From Patescibacteria group bacterium (lineage in GTDB: Bacteria; Patescibacteriota; Gracilibacteria; UM-FILTER-43-11), in the NCBI GenBank assembly GCA_029260985.1, contig JAJDCE010000116.1, positions 1 to 23,303 on the forward strand: a stretch of 23,303 bases of DNA, given 5' to 3'. The first letter of the stretch is position 1; each line of letters opens with the position of its first letter. The translations under genes were made by a program, and so were the position numbers. The notes beneath the pieces were generated by a model. The model saw only the letters and a program-made list of their open reading frames with translations. It made no database searches and was not told the origin of the DNA. Below, piece after piece: positions 1-6,400 of this stretch.

Positions 1-305
1 TGTTCAAAAAATGGGCGGTTAAAATCAAATTCCTGACCATATTCCAAAGGATCCCATTTGTCGCTCCAAAAACAATCCGGACATAAAACCTTAATCGGCT
101 TGTCGGACGAATAAACGGAGATGACCGCCTTTTTGCAAAGCGAGCACTCATTTTTGTAATAATTGCTGTCATTCCGAAAAGTCAGACGCCGTTGCTGGCG
201 GCAATCAGGACACAATTTAGGCGGCGGCACATGCATTTTTTTGTGGATCTTTTCGTCTGCTTTTGTGATTTCGAACGGCGATTTGCATTGTTTGCAATTC
301 TTCAT
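1..305 (-). CDS. Zinc-ribbon (zf-trcl-like) protein, third paralogue, partial
   Basis: The reverse complement reads an open frame from ATG at 303-305 to the left edge (about 101 codons; the 3' part is outside). It aligns from residue 1 with the two full-length paralogues downstream of the tRNA. It has a first ribbon C4-x-x-C7 / C32-x-x-C35 with the shared F-E-I-T and L-C-P-D-C-R-Q-Q-R-R core. It has a second ribbon C54-x-x-C57 / C75-x-x-C78, and the W-S-D-K-W and E-F-D-F-N-R-P-F-F-E motifs. Unlike the other two, its second N-terminal ribbon keeps all four Cys. The first ribbon resembles the probable zinc-ribbon family zf-trcl; function is unknown. It is divergent to the ORF6N gene. No Shine-Dalgarno precedes the ATG. 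A weak promoter (TTGTTC at 344-349, GATAAA at 321-326, 17-nt spacer) would overlap the palindrome at 340-359. Confidence 0.85.
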   Translation of the reverse strand, partial: MKNCKQCKSPFEITKADEKIHKKMHVPPPKLCPDCRQQRRLTFRNDSNYYKNECSLCKKAVISVYSSDKPIKVLCPDCFWSDKWDPLEYGQEFDFNRPFFE

Positions 306-334
306 GTTTTTTAGTCTATCTTTATCCTTTTTAT

Positions 335-363
335 TTGACTAGTGAACAAATGTTTACTAAAAT
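335..363 (+). promoter_or_regulatory. Sigma70-type promoter of the ORF6N gene
   Basis: The -35 TTGACT (335-340) and -10 TAAAAT (358-363) are separated by exactly 17 nt and point at the ATG at 387, giving a leader of roughly 17 nt. Hexamers and spacing are close to consensus. The spacer is filled by a symmetric operator-like site, described separately. Confidence 0.65.
340..359. promoter_or_regulatory. Symmetric operator-like site in the promoter spacer
   Basis: The site TAGTGAACAAATGTTTACTA has dyad symmetry (TAGTnAACA-nn-TGTTnACTA, 16 of 20 positions) and fills the space between -35 and -10. Its core fits the Gram-positive LexA/DinR pattern GAAC-RNRY-GTTY, although the outer C/C positions are not matched. 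A protein bound here would block the ORF6N promoter and could also affect the weak divergent promoter of the partial zinc-ribbon gene. Whether the binder is LexA, the ORF6N protein itself or another regulator cannot be told. Confidence 0.45.
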
Positions 364-386
364 TGATTTGATTTGTAGTGTAATAA

Positions 387-950
387 ATGAATTTTATGAA
401 TAAAGAAGATGTTAAGATGGTTATTCCAACAGAAGGAATAGAAGGGCTAATACATATCATAAGAGGTCAAAAAGTTATATTAGACCAAGATTTGGCAGTC
501 CTTTATGGAGTTAAAACAAAAGTTTTTAACCAGACAATAAAACGTAATCTTGATCGTTTTCCAAAAGATTTTGCTTTTCAACTTAATCAAGATGAATGGG
601 ATTTTTTAAGGTCACAAATTGTGACCTTAAAAAAGGGTCGTGGGAAACACAGGAAATATACCCCTTATGTTTTTACAGAGCATGGTGTTGTAATGGCGTC
701 CAATTTGTTAAAAAGCAATCAGGCAACTGAAGTAAGTGTTAAAATTGTACGTGCTTTTGTCCGCCTTCGTCAGATTATTGCGATACACAAAGAAACAGCA
801 AAAGAAGTAAGTGATTTAAAGAATTTTTTCCTAAAGCATTCGAATTCCAACGACCGGGAATTTAAACGTATATGGAAAACAATAGACAAGCTGGCAAAGC
901 CAATCAATGACAAAAAAGAACAGAAGAAAATCGGATTTGACCTAGGCTAG
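387..950 (+). CDS. ORF6N-domain DNA-binding protein
   Basis: A 187-residue protein. Residues about 14-108 match the ORF6N domain (KilA-N-associated, common in phage and mobile-element proteins). Conserved features are the I-R-G-Q-K-V and D-L-A-x-L-Y-G-V segment (26-42), N-Q-T-I-K-R-N-x-x-R-F-P-x-D-F-x-F-Q-L (48-66), L-R-S-Q-I-V-T-L-K (74-82), G-R-G-K-H-R-K-Y (84-91), F-T-E-H-G-V-V-M (96-103) and R-A-F-V-R-L-R (122-128). The rest is charged and helical. Likely a DNA-binding regulator or antirepressor-type protein; its target is unknown. ATG 387 has no Shine-Dalgarno, and in-frame ATGs at 396 and 417 are alternatives. It is the only plus-strand gene in the zinc-ribbon array. Its last 9 bp overlap the end of the convergent gene, the two stops sharing CCTAGGCTAG. 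This fits insertion between paralogues. Confidence 0.85.
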   Translation: MNFMNKEDVKMVIPTEGIEGLIHIIRGQKVILDQDLAVLYGVKTKVFNQTIKRNLDRFPKDFAFQLNQDEWDFLRSQIVTLKKGRGKHRKYTPYVFTEHGVVMASNLLKSNQATEVSVKIVRAFVRLRQIIAIHKETAKEVSDLKNFFLKHSNSNDREFKRIWKTIDKLAKPINDKKEQKKIGFDLG

Positions 951-2591
951 AGACTCTAAATAACATGGCTCACAGTATACCTTTTCCTGACGATCAGGAG
1001 AATAAGTTGTTTGGATATCAGCTTCACATTTAAAACATTTTCGATTCCAAAGTTTGTATGGATTACGCTGATTTAAGCGATCCAAATTACGCTGCTCAGG
1101 ACATCGATGGGGAATGGGTAAATTATGCGAGCGATAAAATTTTAGCTCTTGAGTAATAATTCTGAATGGTTTTTTAGTAACCTCACATTCAATGGCCCAG
1201 TTTAAAATATCATCAGGAATATTCTTAATATTATCCGGTAATTGATCTGCTGGAATAATTTTTTCTACTTTTAATGGAGGAGTTTCATAATCACTCCACT
1301 TAAATCCGTCTTTTAAAGCTTTTTCTTTATCCAGAGGGAAAAAGTATTCGGCCATAGTTTCATTGTAGCCAAAAGGACTCAATTTAGATGGAAAGAACTC
1401 TCCCCACTCCCCCGTTTTTTTCATATGTTCAATAATTTTTGGAACTAACTCTTCGTACGCCTCTTTTGTATATTGCTTATTTAAGATGCAATACTTTTTA
1501 TGATTCAAACCTACACAGCCAAATAAGTGATCACATGAGCTAATACAATCAGAATAATAAACATTGCTACTACCACGGCAAAAAATAGTAAATGCGCAAT
1601 TAATCGACCCGACGGTGGCATGCATTTGATATAGCAATTCGGCTTCCTTGCCACACATTGAGCAATCCATCATATCTTTTCCTTTCCAGCCGGAAAATTG
1701 ACAATGGCGTAAGTCTTCAGCTCCCAGCAAAACATCAAAGCAATTATGACAATTTTTAGCATTCTCAATATAATCACCCGTACAGCCTTCCGAATTATCA
1801 ATATGGGTATATAGATAAGGCAGGTTAAGTTTCCACTTATCAAACTTAGTTTTTTCTCCTAAAAGCCCTCCCTCTAACATTTGTTCTTTATAAGCTTTAA
1901 ACTCCTCTTTAGATACTGGTTTGTTATAAATGTGATATTCCTTATTTCGTAAATTTTTGCAGCTAATACAATTTTTGCAATTTCGGCAGTCATCTAAAAA
2001 ATATGACTCCTGACAATTTTGAGTGTTGTGACAATAAAAGCACTCGTAACATTTTTCACAATTAATACATTCGTATAAAAGTGAACTTTCAAATGACCTT
2101 AGGCAGTCCATTGAATCCTTCATCATCCCGGTCCAAGTGCTGTGATAGACATCCTCACAATAAAAGCCGGTAAAAACTAAATAGCAATTACGATTATTAA
2201 AGCCAAATGTAATATAATCACATCCCTCATTGCTGCCATCCTGATGCATACCGCGTCGTGGTACGTCTAAAAGTAAATCATTAAATTGTTCAAAAAAAGA
2301 GCGGTTAAAATCAAAATCTCTTCCGTATTCCATTGGGTCCCATTTATCACTCCACCAAATGTCCTCTTTGTATACTTTATAAGGTTTGTCTGGTGAGTAT
2401 AAAGAAATCATTTCTTTACCTGTAAAATCACATTTGCGTTTATAAAGCTTATCTTGATTGCGAAAAGCCCACCTTAGCTGTTGTCGACAATCCGGACATA
2501 GAGCTGGTTCTGGAACATTCATTTTTTCATAAAATTTCCGATCGCCGTCGGTTATTTCGAAGCCATTGTTGCATTGCTTGCAGTTGGACAT
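942..2591 (-). CDS. Cys-rich zinc-ribbon protein, paralogue B
   Basis: A 549-residue soluble protein with no signal peptide. The N-terminal zf-trcl-like ribbon uses C4/C7 and C32/C35. The ribbon after it is degenerate (C54 kept, T57, K75 and I78 in place of Cys). The centre (about 120-400) is a Cys-rich array of C-x-N-C / C-x-x-C motifs at short intervals, suggestive of a repetitive beta fold. The C-terminal module repeats the N-terminal plan: its first ribbon has lost two ligands (C469, T472; C497, Q500) and its second is intact (C519, C522, C540, C543). The family is annotated as zinc-ribbon or hypothetical in Patescibacteria; function is unknown, and metal binding is inferred from the Cys pairs. 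It starts 3 nt after the stop of paralogue A, so the two are co-transcribed. No Shine-Dalgarno is visible. Confidence 0.85.
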   Translation of the reverse strand: MSNCKQCNNGFEITDGDRKFYEKMNVPEPALCPDCRQQLRWAFRNQDKLYKRKCDFTGKEMISLYSPDKPYKVYKEDIWWSDKWDPMEYGRDFDFNRSFFEQFNDLLLDVPRRGMHQDGSNEGCDYITFGFNNRNCYLVFTGFYCEDVYHSTWTGMMKDSMDCLRSFESSLLYECINCEKCYECFYCHNTQNCQESYFLDDCRNCKNCISCKNLRNKEYHIYNKPVSKEEFKAYKEQMLEGGLLGEKTKFDKWKLNLPYLYTHIDNSEGCTGDYIENAKNCHNCFDVLLGAEDLRHCQFSGWKGKDMMDCSMCGKEAELLYQMHATVGSINCAFTIFCRGSSNVYYSDCISSCDHLFGCVGLNHKKYCILNKQYTKEAYEELVPKIIEHMKKTGEWGEFFPSKLSPFGYNETMAEYFFPLDKEKALKDGFKWSDYETPPLKVEKIIPADQLPDNIKNIPDDILNWAIECEVTKKPFRIITQELKFYRSHNLPIPHRCPEQRNLDRLNQRNPYKLWNRKCFKCEADIQTTYSPDRQEKVYCEPCYLESLA

Positions 2592-2594
2592 AAA

Positions 2595-4241
2595 TTATTC
2601 GAGACTTTCCAAATAACAAGGTTCACAATATACCTTCTCGGGTTGTTCTGAGGAATACGTCGTTTTTATTCCGATACTACATTTATCACATTTCCTATCG
2701 TACAGGATTCGCTTATTTCTTAAATTAAACCGATTAGCATGGCGACAGTAGAAACATTTTTTCGGAATCGGCACACCTTGTTCTTTGTAAAACTTTAATT
2801 CCTGTTCTATTGTTTTGTAATTACGACCGCAGTCTTCGCAGGCAAACAGTTCATTGCAAATCGACTGTTCAGCCAGGCTGCTGTCGTCTGGAACCTGAGC
2901 AGTGGCAGGCTGATATTCCTTTTTGTCTTTTTCGAGCCAGTGATAGCCCTTAGCCAAAGCCTGCTCTTTAGTCAGCGGATGATATTCCTGGGCGACAGTT
3001 TCGTTATATCCAAAATTTGAGTATTTATCAGGGAAAAATTCTCCCCATTCACCATTCTTTTTCATATGCTCAATAATTCTCGGAACAAGTTGTTCATATT
3101 CTTCTTTGGAATACTGCTTATTCAATATGCAGTATTTTTTGCGTTGCAGACTTACGCATCCAAAGCAATCTGTACAGAACATACAATCATGACAGTGATC
3201 TATATTGTGCGATTCATGAAAACATTGATAACAAAACCGCTCGTATTGAGAATTATAACCACACAAAATAGTGTCGTAGAACATGGAAATCTTCTCTCCG
3301 CATTCATCACAGTCCATACAATCATGGGCTTCGCCGAAACAGCGGTAAAAATATTTACAGTCACGCATTTCCATGGAATCAAAACACTGTTCAGAGTTTT
3401 TTGAATAGACTACATAATCCCCTGTTACATTCTCATTTTGCACGCCATGCATGAATTTTTGGGGAAATTTTAGCTTAAAAGCCTCCCAATCTTTAAAGTA
3501 TTTCTGTAATTCAGAATGCTTAGACAGGCTTTGCATTAACTTTTCATATGTCTCTTTATCGTATTTTTTATTGAAGATGAAATATTCCTTATTTTTCAGA
3601 TTACTGCACATAAAGCAGTTTTTACAGCCGATGCAGTTCTTTAAAAAAGCACTGCTATTGCAATTATCACAATCCTGAGAATATTTAAGACCGTAACACT
3701 TAACACAATCCACACATTCATAACAAAGCTCGGATTCTTTTACCTGCATATTATCCATGCAGTTTTTGCTTTTATTCACACCTAATCCGTAATAACAGTC
3801 CCAGCTAAAATCTGAATCAAAAAGCATGTAACAGTTTTTCAGGTAGCCCGCATGATTGGTATATTCTGAATTTTCATTGAACTGATATGCGGTTTGCAAT
3901 GCAGGGCGGGGAACTTTTAAGCTTAATTCTGCAAATTGCTCAAAAAATGGCCGGTTGAAATCAAATTCCTGCCCATATTCTGTAGCATCCCATTTATCGC
4001 TCCACCAGTAAGGCTGATTGTAAACTTTTATGGGGCTATTGGGTGCAAACATCGAAATTATATCATCACCAGTGGCATCGCATTTGCGTTTGTAGAGATT
4101 TATCTGGTTAGTGTGAGCTAAGCGCCGTTGTTGGCGACATTTTGGACACAGTTTTGGTTCCGGGACCTCCATTTTTGAGTAGAACTTACGATCCCAATCT
4201 GTGACCTCGAAGCCGTTGTTGCATTGGTTGCAGTTTTTCAT
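2595..4241 (-). CDS. Cys-rich zinc-ribbon protein, paralogue A
   Basis: A 548-residue protein aligning almost gap-free with paralogue B at both ends; the segment K-K-Y-C-I-L-N-K-Q-Y to G-E-F-F-P is nearly identical. N-terminal zf-trcl-like ribbon: C4/C7 and C32/C35. Second ribbon degenerate: C54, T57, N75, Y78. The middle is a Cys-rich repetitive region with many C-x-x-C and C-x-D-C pairs. The C-terminal module has both ribbons intact: C468/C471 with C496/C499, then C518/C521 with C539/C542. No TM or signal peptide, so probably cytoplasmic. Function unknown; nucleic-acid or protein binding is a guess from the fold. The ATG lies 10 nt downstream of the tRNA-Arg CCA end, without Shine-Dalgarno, so its mRNA is probably released from a tRNA-containing transcript. 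Confidence 0.85.
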   Translation of the reverse strand: MKNCNQCNNGFEVTDWDRKFYSKMEVPEPKLCPKCRQQRRLAHTNQINLYKRKCDATGDDIISMFAPNSPIKVYNQPYWWSDKWDATEYGQEFDFNRPFFEQFAELSLKVPRPALQTAYQFNENSEYTNHAGYLKNCYMLFDSDFSWDCYYGLGVNKSKNCMDNMQVKESELCYECVDCVKCYGLKYSQDCDNCNSSAFLKNCIGCKNCFMCSNLKNKEYFIFNKKYDKETYEKLMQSLSKHSELQKYFKDWEAFKLKFPQKFMHGVQNENVTGDYVVYSKNSEQCFDSMEMRDCKYFYRCFGEAHDCMDCDECGEKISMFYDTILCGYNSQYERFCYQCFHESHNIDHCHDCMFCTDCFGCVSLQRKKYCILNKQYSKEEYEQLVPRIIEHMKKNGEWGEFFPDKYSNFGYNETVAQEYHPLTKEQALAKGYHWLEKDKKEYQPATAQVPDDSSLAEQSICNELFACEDCGRNYKTIEQELKFYKEQGVPIPKKCFYCRHANRFNLRNKRILYDRKCDKCSIGIKTTYSSEQPEKVYCEPCYLESLE

Positions 4242-4251
4242 GTTATTAAAA

Positions 4252-4326
4252 TGGTGGCCCCAGCTGGAATCGAACCAGCATCTAAGCCTTAGGAGTGCCT
4301 TATTCTATCCGTTGAACTATGGGGCC
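4252..4326 (-). tRNA. tRNA-Arg (anticodon CCT)
   Basis: The reverse complement folds as a standard 75-nt tRNA. The acceptor is GGCCCCA pairing with TGGGGCC, then discriminator A and an encoded CCA (4252-4254). The D arm is GTTC/GAAT, the T arm is CTGG-TTCGATT-CCAG, and the anticodon loop CTCCTAA has T33 before CCT, reading the Arg codon AGG. The loop-proximal pair of the anticodon stem is mismatched in my alignment, and the overall layout resembles Escherichia coli argW. The zinc-ribbon gene starts 10 nt after the 3' end on the same strand. Confidence 0.93.
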
Positions 4327-4338
4327 ATTTGCGAAATC

Positions 4339-4344
4339 ACTATA
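4339..4344 (-). promoter_or_regulatory. Candidate -10 box for tRNA-Arg
   Basis: TATAGT on the minus strand ends 12 nt before the tRNA 5' end, giving a leader of about 5 nt. The -35 17 nt further upstream (TGGTGA) is poor, so only the -10 is offered. The transcript would run into the zinc-ribbon genes, because no terminator lies between tRNA and ATG. Confidence 0.35.
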
Positions 4345-4385
4345 CTCCAAAAAACTACGAATCACCACTCTGAAATTCACTTATG

Positions 4386-5012
4386 CTATTTTTGATTCAA
4401 TACAACAATCTTACTGGAATCATCAGGCAGTTCACTTCTTTTTAAGGTGAATTCATCCAATGGTTCAACATTCTGGGCGCCCATTTCAGATAAAAAGGGT
4501 TGAAGAGGCCCTAATCCACATTGATCATCATCAACACAATAAGTCATCGGGATGACAATTCGGGGCTCAATTTGCTCGATCACCTCTTTAGCTTTTTTCG
4601 TGTCGATTGACTCTTCTCCTCCGACAGGAATAAAAAGAATATCAACGTCACCAATTTGCTCAAGTTGTTCAGGGGTAAGCTTGGTTCCCAAAGCTCCTAA
4701 GTGACAAAGGTGAATTCCATTCATTTCAATCTTAAATACTGTGTTTTCTTTCTGTTCAGTGTCCTCTTTGGCGTTGTGAAATGTCGCTATTCCTTTCATA
4801 TGAACACCTCCCGTTTCGTACTCCCCCGGCCAGTTAAACACTTTTGGCTCGCCGCTGATTCCTTCCAGGTGGCTGTGTCCAGGATCTTTATTACTCACTG
4901 TTACCGCTCCAGCTAATAAGGGCTCTTTGAGCTTGTCATGAGGATCCGTTGCCATCGTAAAATCCCCCTCTTTGATGGTAAAGCAAGCGTTGCCGTGAAA
5001 ATTGATTTTCAT
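4386..5012 (-). CDS. MBL-fold protein with lost metal ligands
   Basis: A 208-residue protein of the UPF0173/YtkL-like metallo-beta-lactamase branch. It keeps the fold landmarks: H6-G-N near the N-terminus, D23-P-H, P62-G-E-Y-E, H104-L-G, I128-P-V-G-G and I154-P-M. The metal centre is gone. Where related proteins carry H-x-H-x-D-H, this has N41-K-D-P-G-H46. The bridging Asp of H-L-G-D is A107, and the late His of P-M-H-Y is T157. It is probably not a metal hydrolase; a binding or scaffold role is possible but unproven. It is monocistronic with its own promoter at 5040-5068. It lies 79 nt after the surface-protein operon, which shows no clear terminator, so read-through is possible. No Shine-Dalgarno; an A-rich stretch precedes the ATG. 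Confidence 0.8.
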   Translation of the reverse strand: MKINFHGNACFTIKEGDFTMATDPHDKLKEPLLAGAVTVSNKDPGHSHLEGISGEPKVFNWPGEYETGGVHMKGIATFHNAKEDTEQKENTVFKIEMNGIHLCHLGALGTKLTPEQLEQIGDVDILFIPVGGEESIDTKKAKEVIEQIEPRIVIPMTYCVDDDQCGLGPLQPFLSEMGAQNVEPLDEFTLKRSELPDDSSKIVVLNQK

Positions 5013-5039
5013 ATTTTTTTACGTTAAAAAAGCGTGCCT

Positions 5040-5068
5040 ATTTTACCTTACATCTGGCAACGATTCAA
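5040..5068 (-). promoter_or_regulatory. Promoter of the MBL-fold gene
   Basis: On the minus strand, -35 TTGAAT (5063-5068) and -10 TAAAAT (5040-5045) are 17 nt apart, with a leader of about 20 nt. The 14-mer GGTAAAATAGGCAC around the -10 (5034-5047) recurs exactly at 19308-19321, again as a -10 region. Confidence 0.6.
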
Positions 5069-5091
5069 CTGGGATTCTTATATGGAACCTC

Positions 5092-6357
5092 TTAGGCGAA
5101 TGTTCGGATAAACCTCCAGCTTATCAAACCAAGGAAGGTTACGACAAATGCCAAAAGCAGTACTTCAGAGGGCCCGGTCTCCGGAGTTGTTCCTGAGGTG
5201 ACTATTGGTGAAGTTTGAGCTTGCGCTTGCTGATAGGTGCTGATGGTTGCTGATTGTGCGTATTGCACACCTGCGGCCGTGTTCTGACTCAAGACTTGCT
5301 GAGGAGAAACGGTTACTTTGTATGGGTTTACTCTGAATCCAGGCTGAACAGCGGGAGGTTGTCCAATGGTGGTAGTTGAAGTGATACTGGTTGGAAGTGC
5401 TGCGGAATCAGAGGCTGCTCCGTGGGTTGTACCGTCTTGATCATCCAATACTACGGCTAAGTCTTCAAGGGTTTTCTTATCTTCTTCTCTCTGACCCTGT
5501 AAATTTTCAATTTGCTTTTTTAAGTCTTCGATCAGCTTATTCTGCTCTCCTCCTTCGGTTGAAGCTGCTTCATCAGCCAGATTACCAGCAAGGAAGTTTG
5601 CATAATCTTTTGGGGTCGAGTCGTTGTTAGCTGTTTTTAACTCATCAGCGTTTGTGAGTAATTTTTCAATATCCTCTTCAGTGTAATCACCCTTTGCCAA
5701 TTTCAAATCGAAAGACTCACCCACAATAGCTTGGACTGGGCTTTTGGTGAACTCGACGGACATTATACAATCGCTTCCCTCTTCACCGGTGATTTTAAGG
5801 TCAGCTGTAAAATCCTTATCAAGTGCTGTAAAACTGAAATTCACTTTTGAGAGCTTGCAGTCTGTTAAGCTTGCTAAAAAACAAACCATATCCTCTTCGC
5901 AATCCACTGGTTCAGCAGGGGTGGAGATTGGTTCCACTGAAATAGAAACGGCTTCATCTTCTGCTGTTACCACTTGATTATCGGTGGTACCCTCTGACTC
6001 ATCTGATTCCGTGGCTGTTGAAGCTGAGGTATCAGTTTCGGCTGATGGCTCATCCTTAATTTCTGTTGCGGCTGAATCATCCTTCCCCGAATCATTGTCC
6101 GGGGCATGCTTTTCGGGAATTAAGCTTACTTTTCGATCTTCTTCGGACACTCCACTGGTATCAAACAGATTCCCCTGTAAAAGCTGGCTGAACTGACTCG
6201 GTGCCAACAGAGCAAAAGCTGCAAAAATTAAGACGATGAAACCAACTCCCCAAAAGAGTTTATTTTTTACCGGCACGGCTCCTTGGCTTTTCGCCTTTCC
6301 GGAGGCTGGCGTGTGGTTTTTTTCATCGGGAATGGTGATCCAGTTTGTTTTTTTCAT
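5092..6357 (-). CDS. Surface protein with N-terminal TM, coiled coil and TPETG-TM tail
   Basis: A 421-residue protein. I start it at ATG 6355-6357 rather than the longer frame from 6423: that extra 22 codons would be made of a palindromic repeat, and the same repeat-leader-ATG arrangement precedes the upstream gene. Cytoplasmic residues 1-30 are followed by a TM (about 33-55). Then comes an acidic Ser/Thr/Asp/Glu-rich linker, a small domain with four Cys (about 130-200), a coiled coil (about 250-290) and a Ser/Thr/Gln-rich stretch. It ends in T391-P-E-T-G-P, a hydrophobic segment and a short basic end. The tail resembles an LPxTG-type sorting signal; whether it is cleaved is unknown. Last gene of the surface operon, with a 43-nt gap holding two hairpin repeats upstream. 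No named family recognised. Confidence 0.75.
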   Translation of the reverse strand: MKKTNWITIPDEKNHTPASGKAKSQGAVPVKNKLFWGVGFIVLIFAAFALLAPSQFSQLLQGNLFDTSGVSEEDRKVSLIPEKHAPDNDSGKDDSAATEIKDEPSAETDTSASTATESDESEGTTDNQVVTAEDEAVSISVEPISTPAEPVDCEEDMVCFLASLTDCKLSKVNFSFTALDKDFTADLKITGEEGSDCIMSVEFTKSPVQAIVGESFDLKLAKGDYTEEDIEKLLTNADELKTANNDSTPKDYANFLAGNLADEAASTEGGEQNKLIEDLKKQIENLQGQREEDKKTLEDLAVVLDDQDGTTHGAASDSAALPTSITSTTTIGQPPAVQPGFRVNPYKVTVSPQQVLSQNTAAGVQYAQSATISTYQQAQAQTSPIVTSGTTPETGPSEVLLLAFVVTFLGLISWRFIRTFA

Positions 6358-6370
6358 TTTTGTTTTTTTA

Positions 6371-6398
6371 GTTGAGACGCGATTAATCGCGTCTTTAC
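6371..6398. repeat. Palindromic hairpin repeat, copy B
   Basis: The perfect 20-bp palindrome AGACGCGATTAATCGCGTCT (6375-6394) is flanked by GTTG and TTAC. It lies about 17 nt upstream of the ATG at 6357 (minus strand). The sequence between palindrome and ATG is identical to that of copy A. Confidence 0.85.
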
Positions 6399-6400
6399 GT

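Noticed and set aside
3066..3404. Plus-strand frame of 112 codons within the zinc-ribbon gene
   Set aside because: It is a shadow of the Cys-rich gene on the other strand, with no promoter or recognisable domain.
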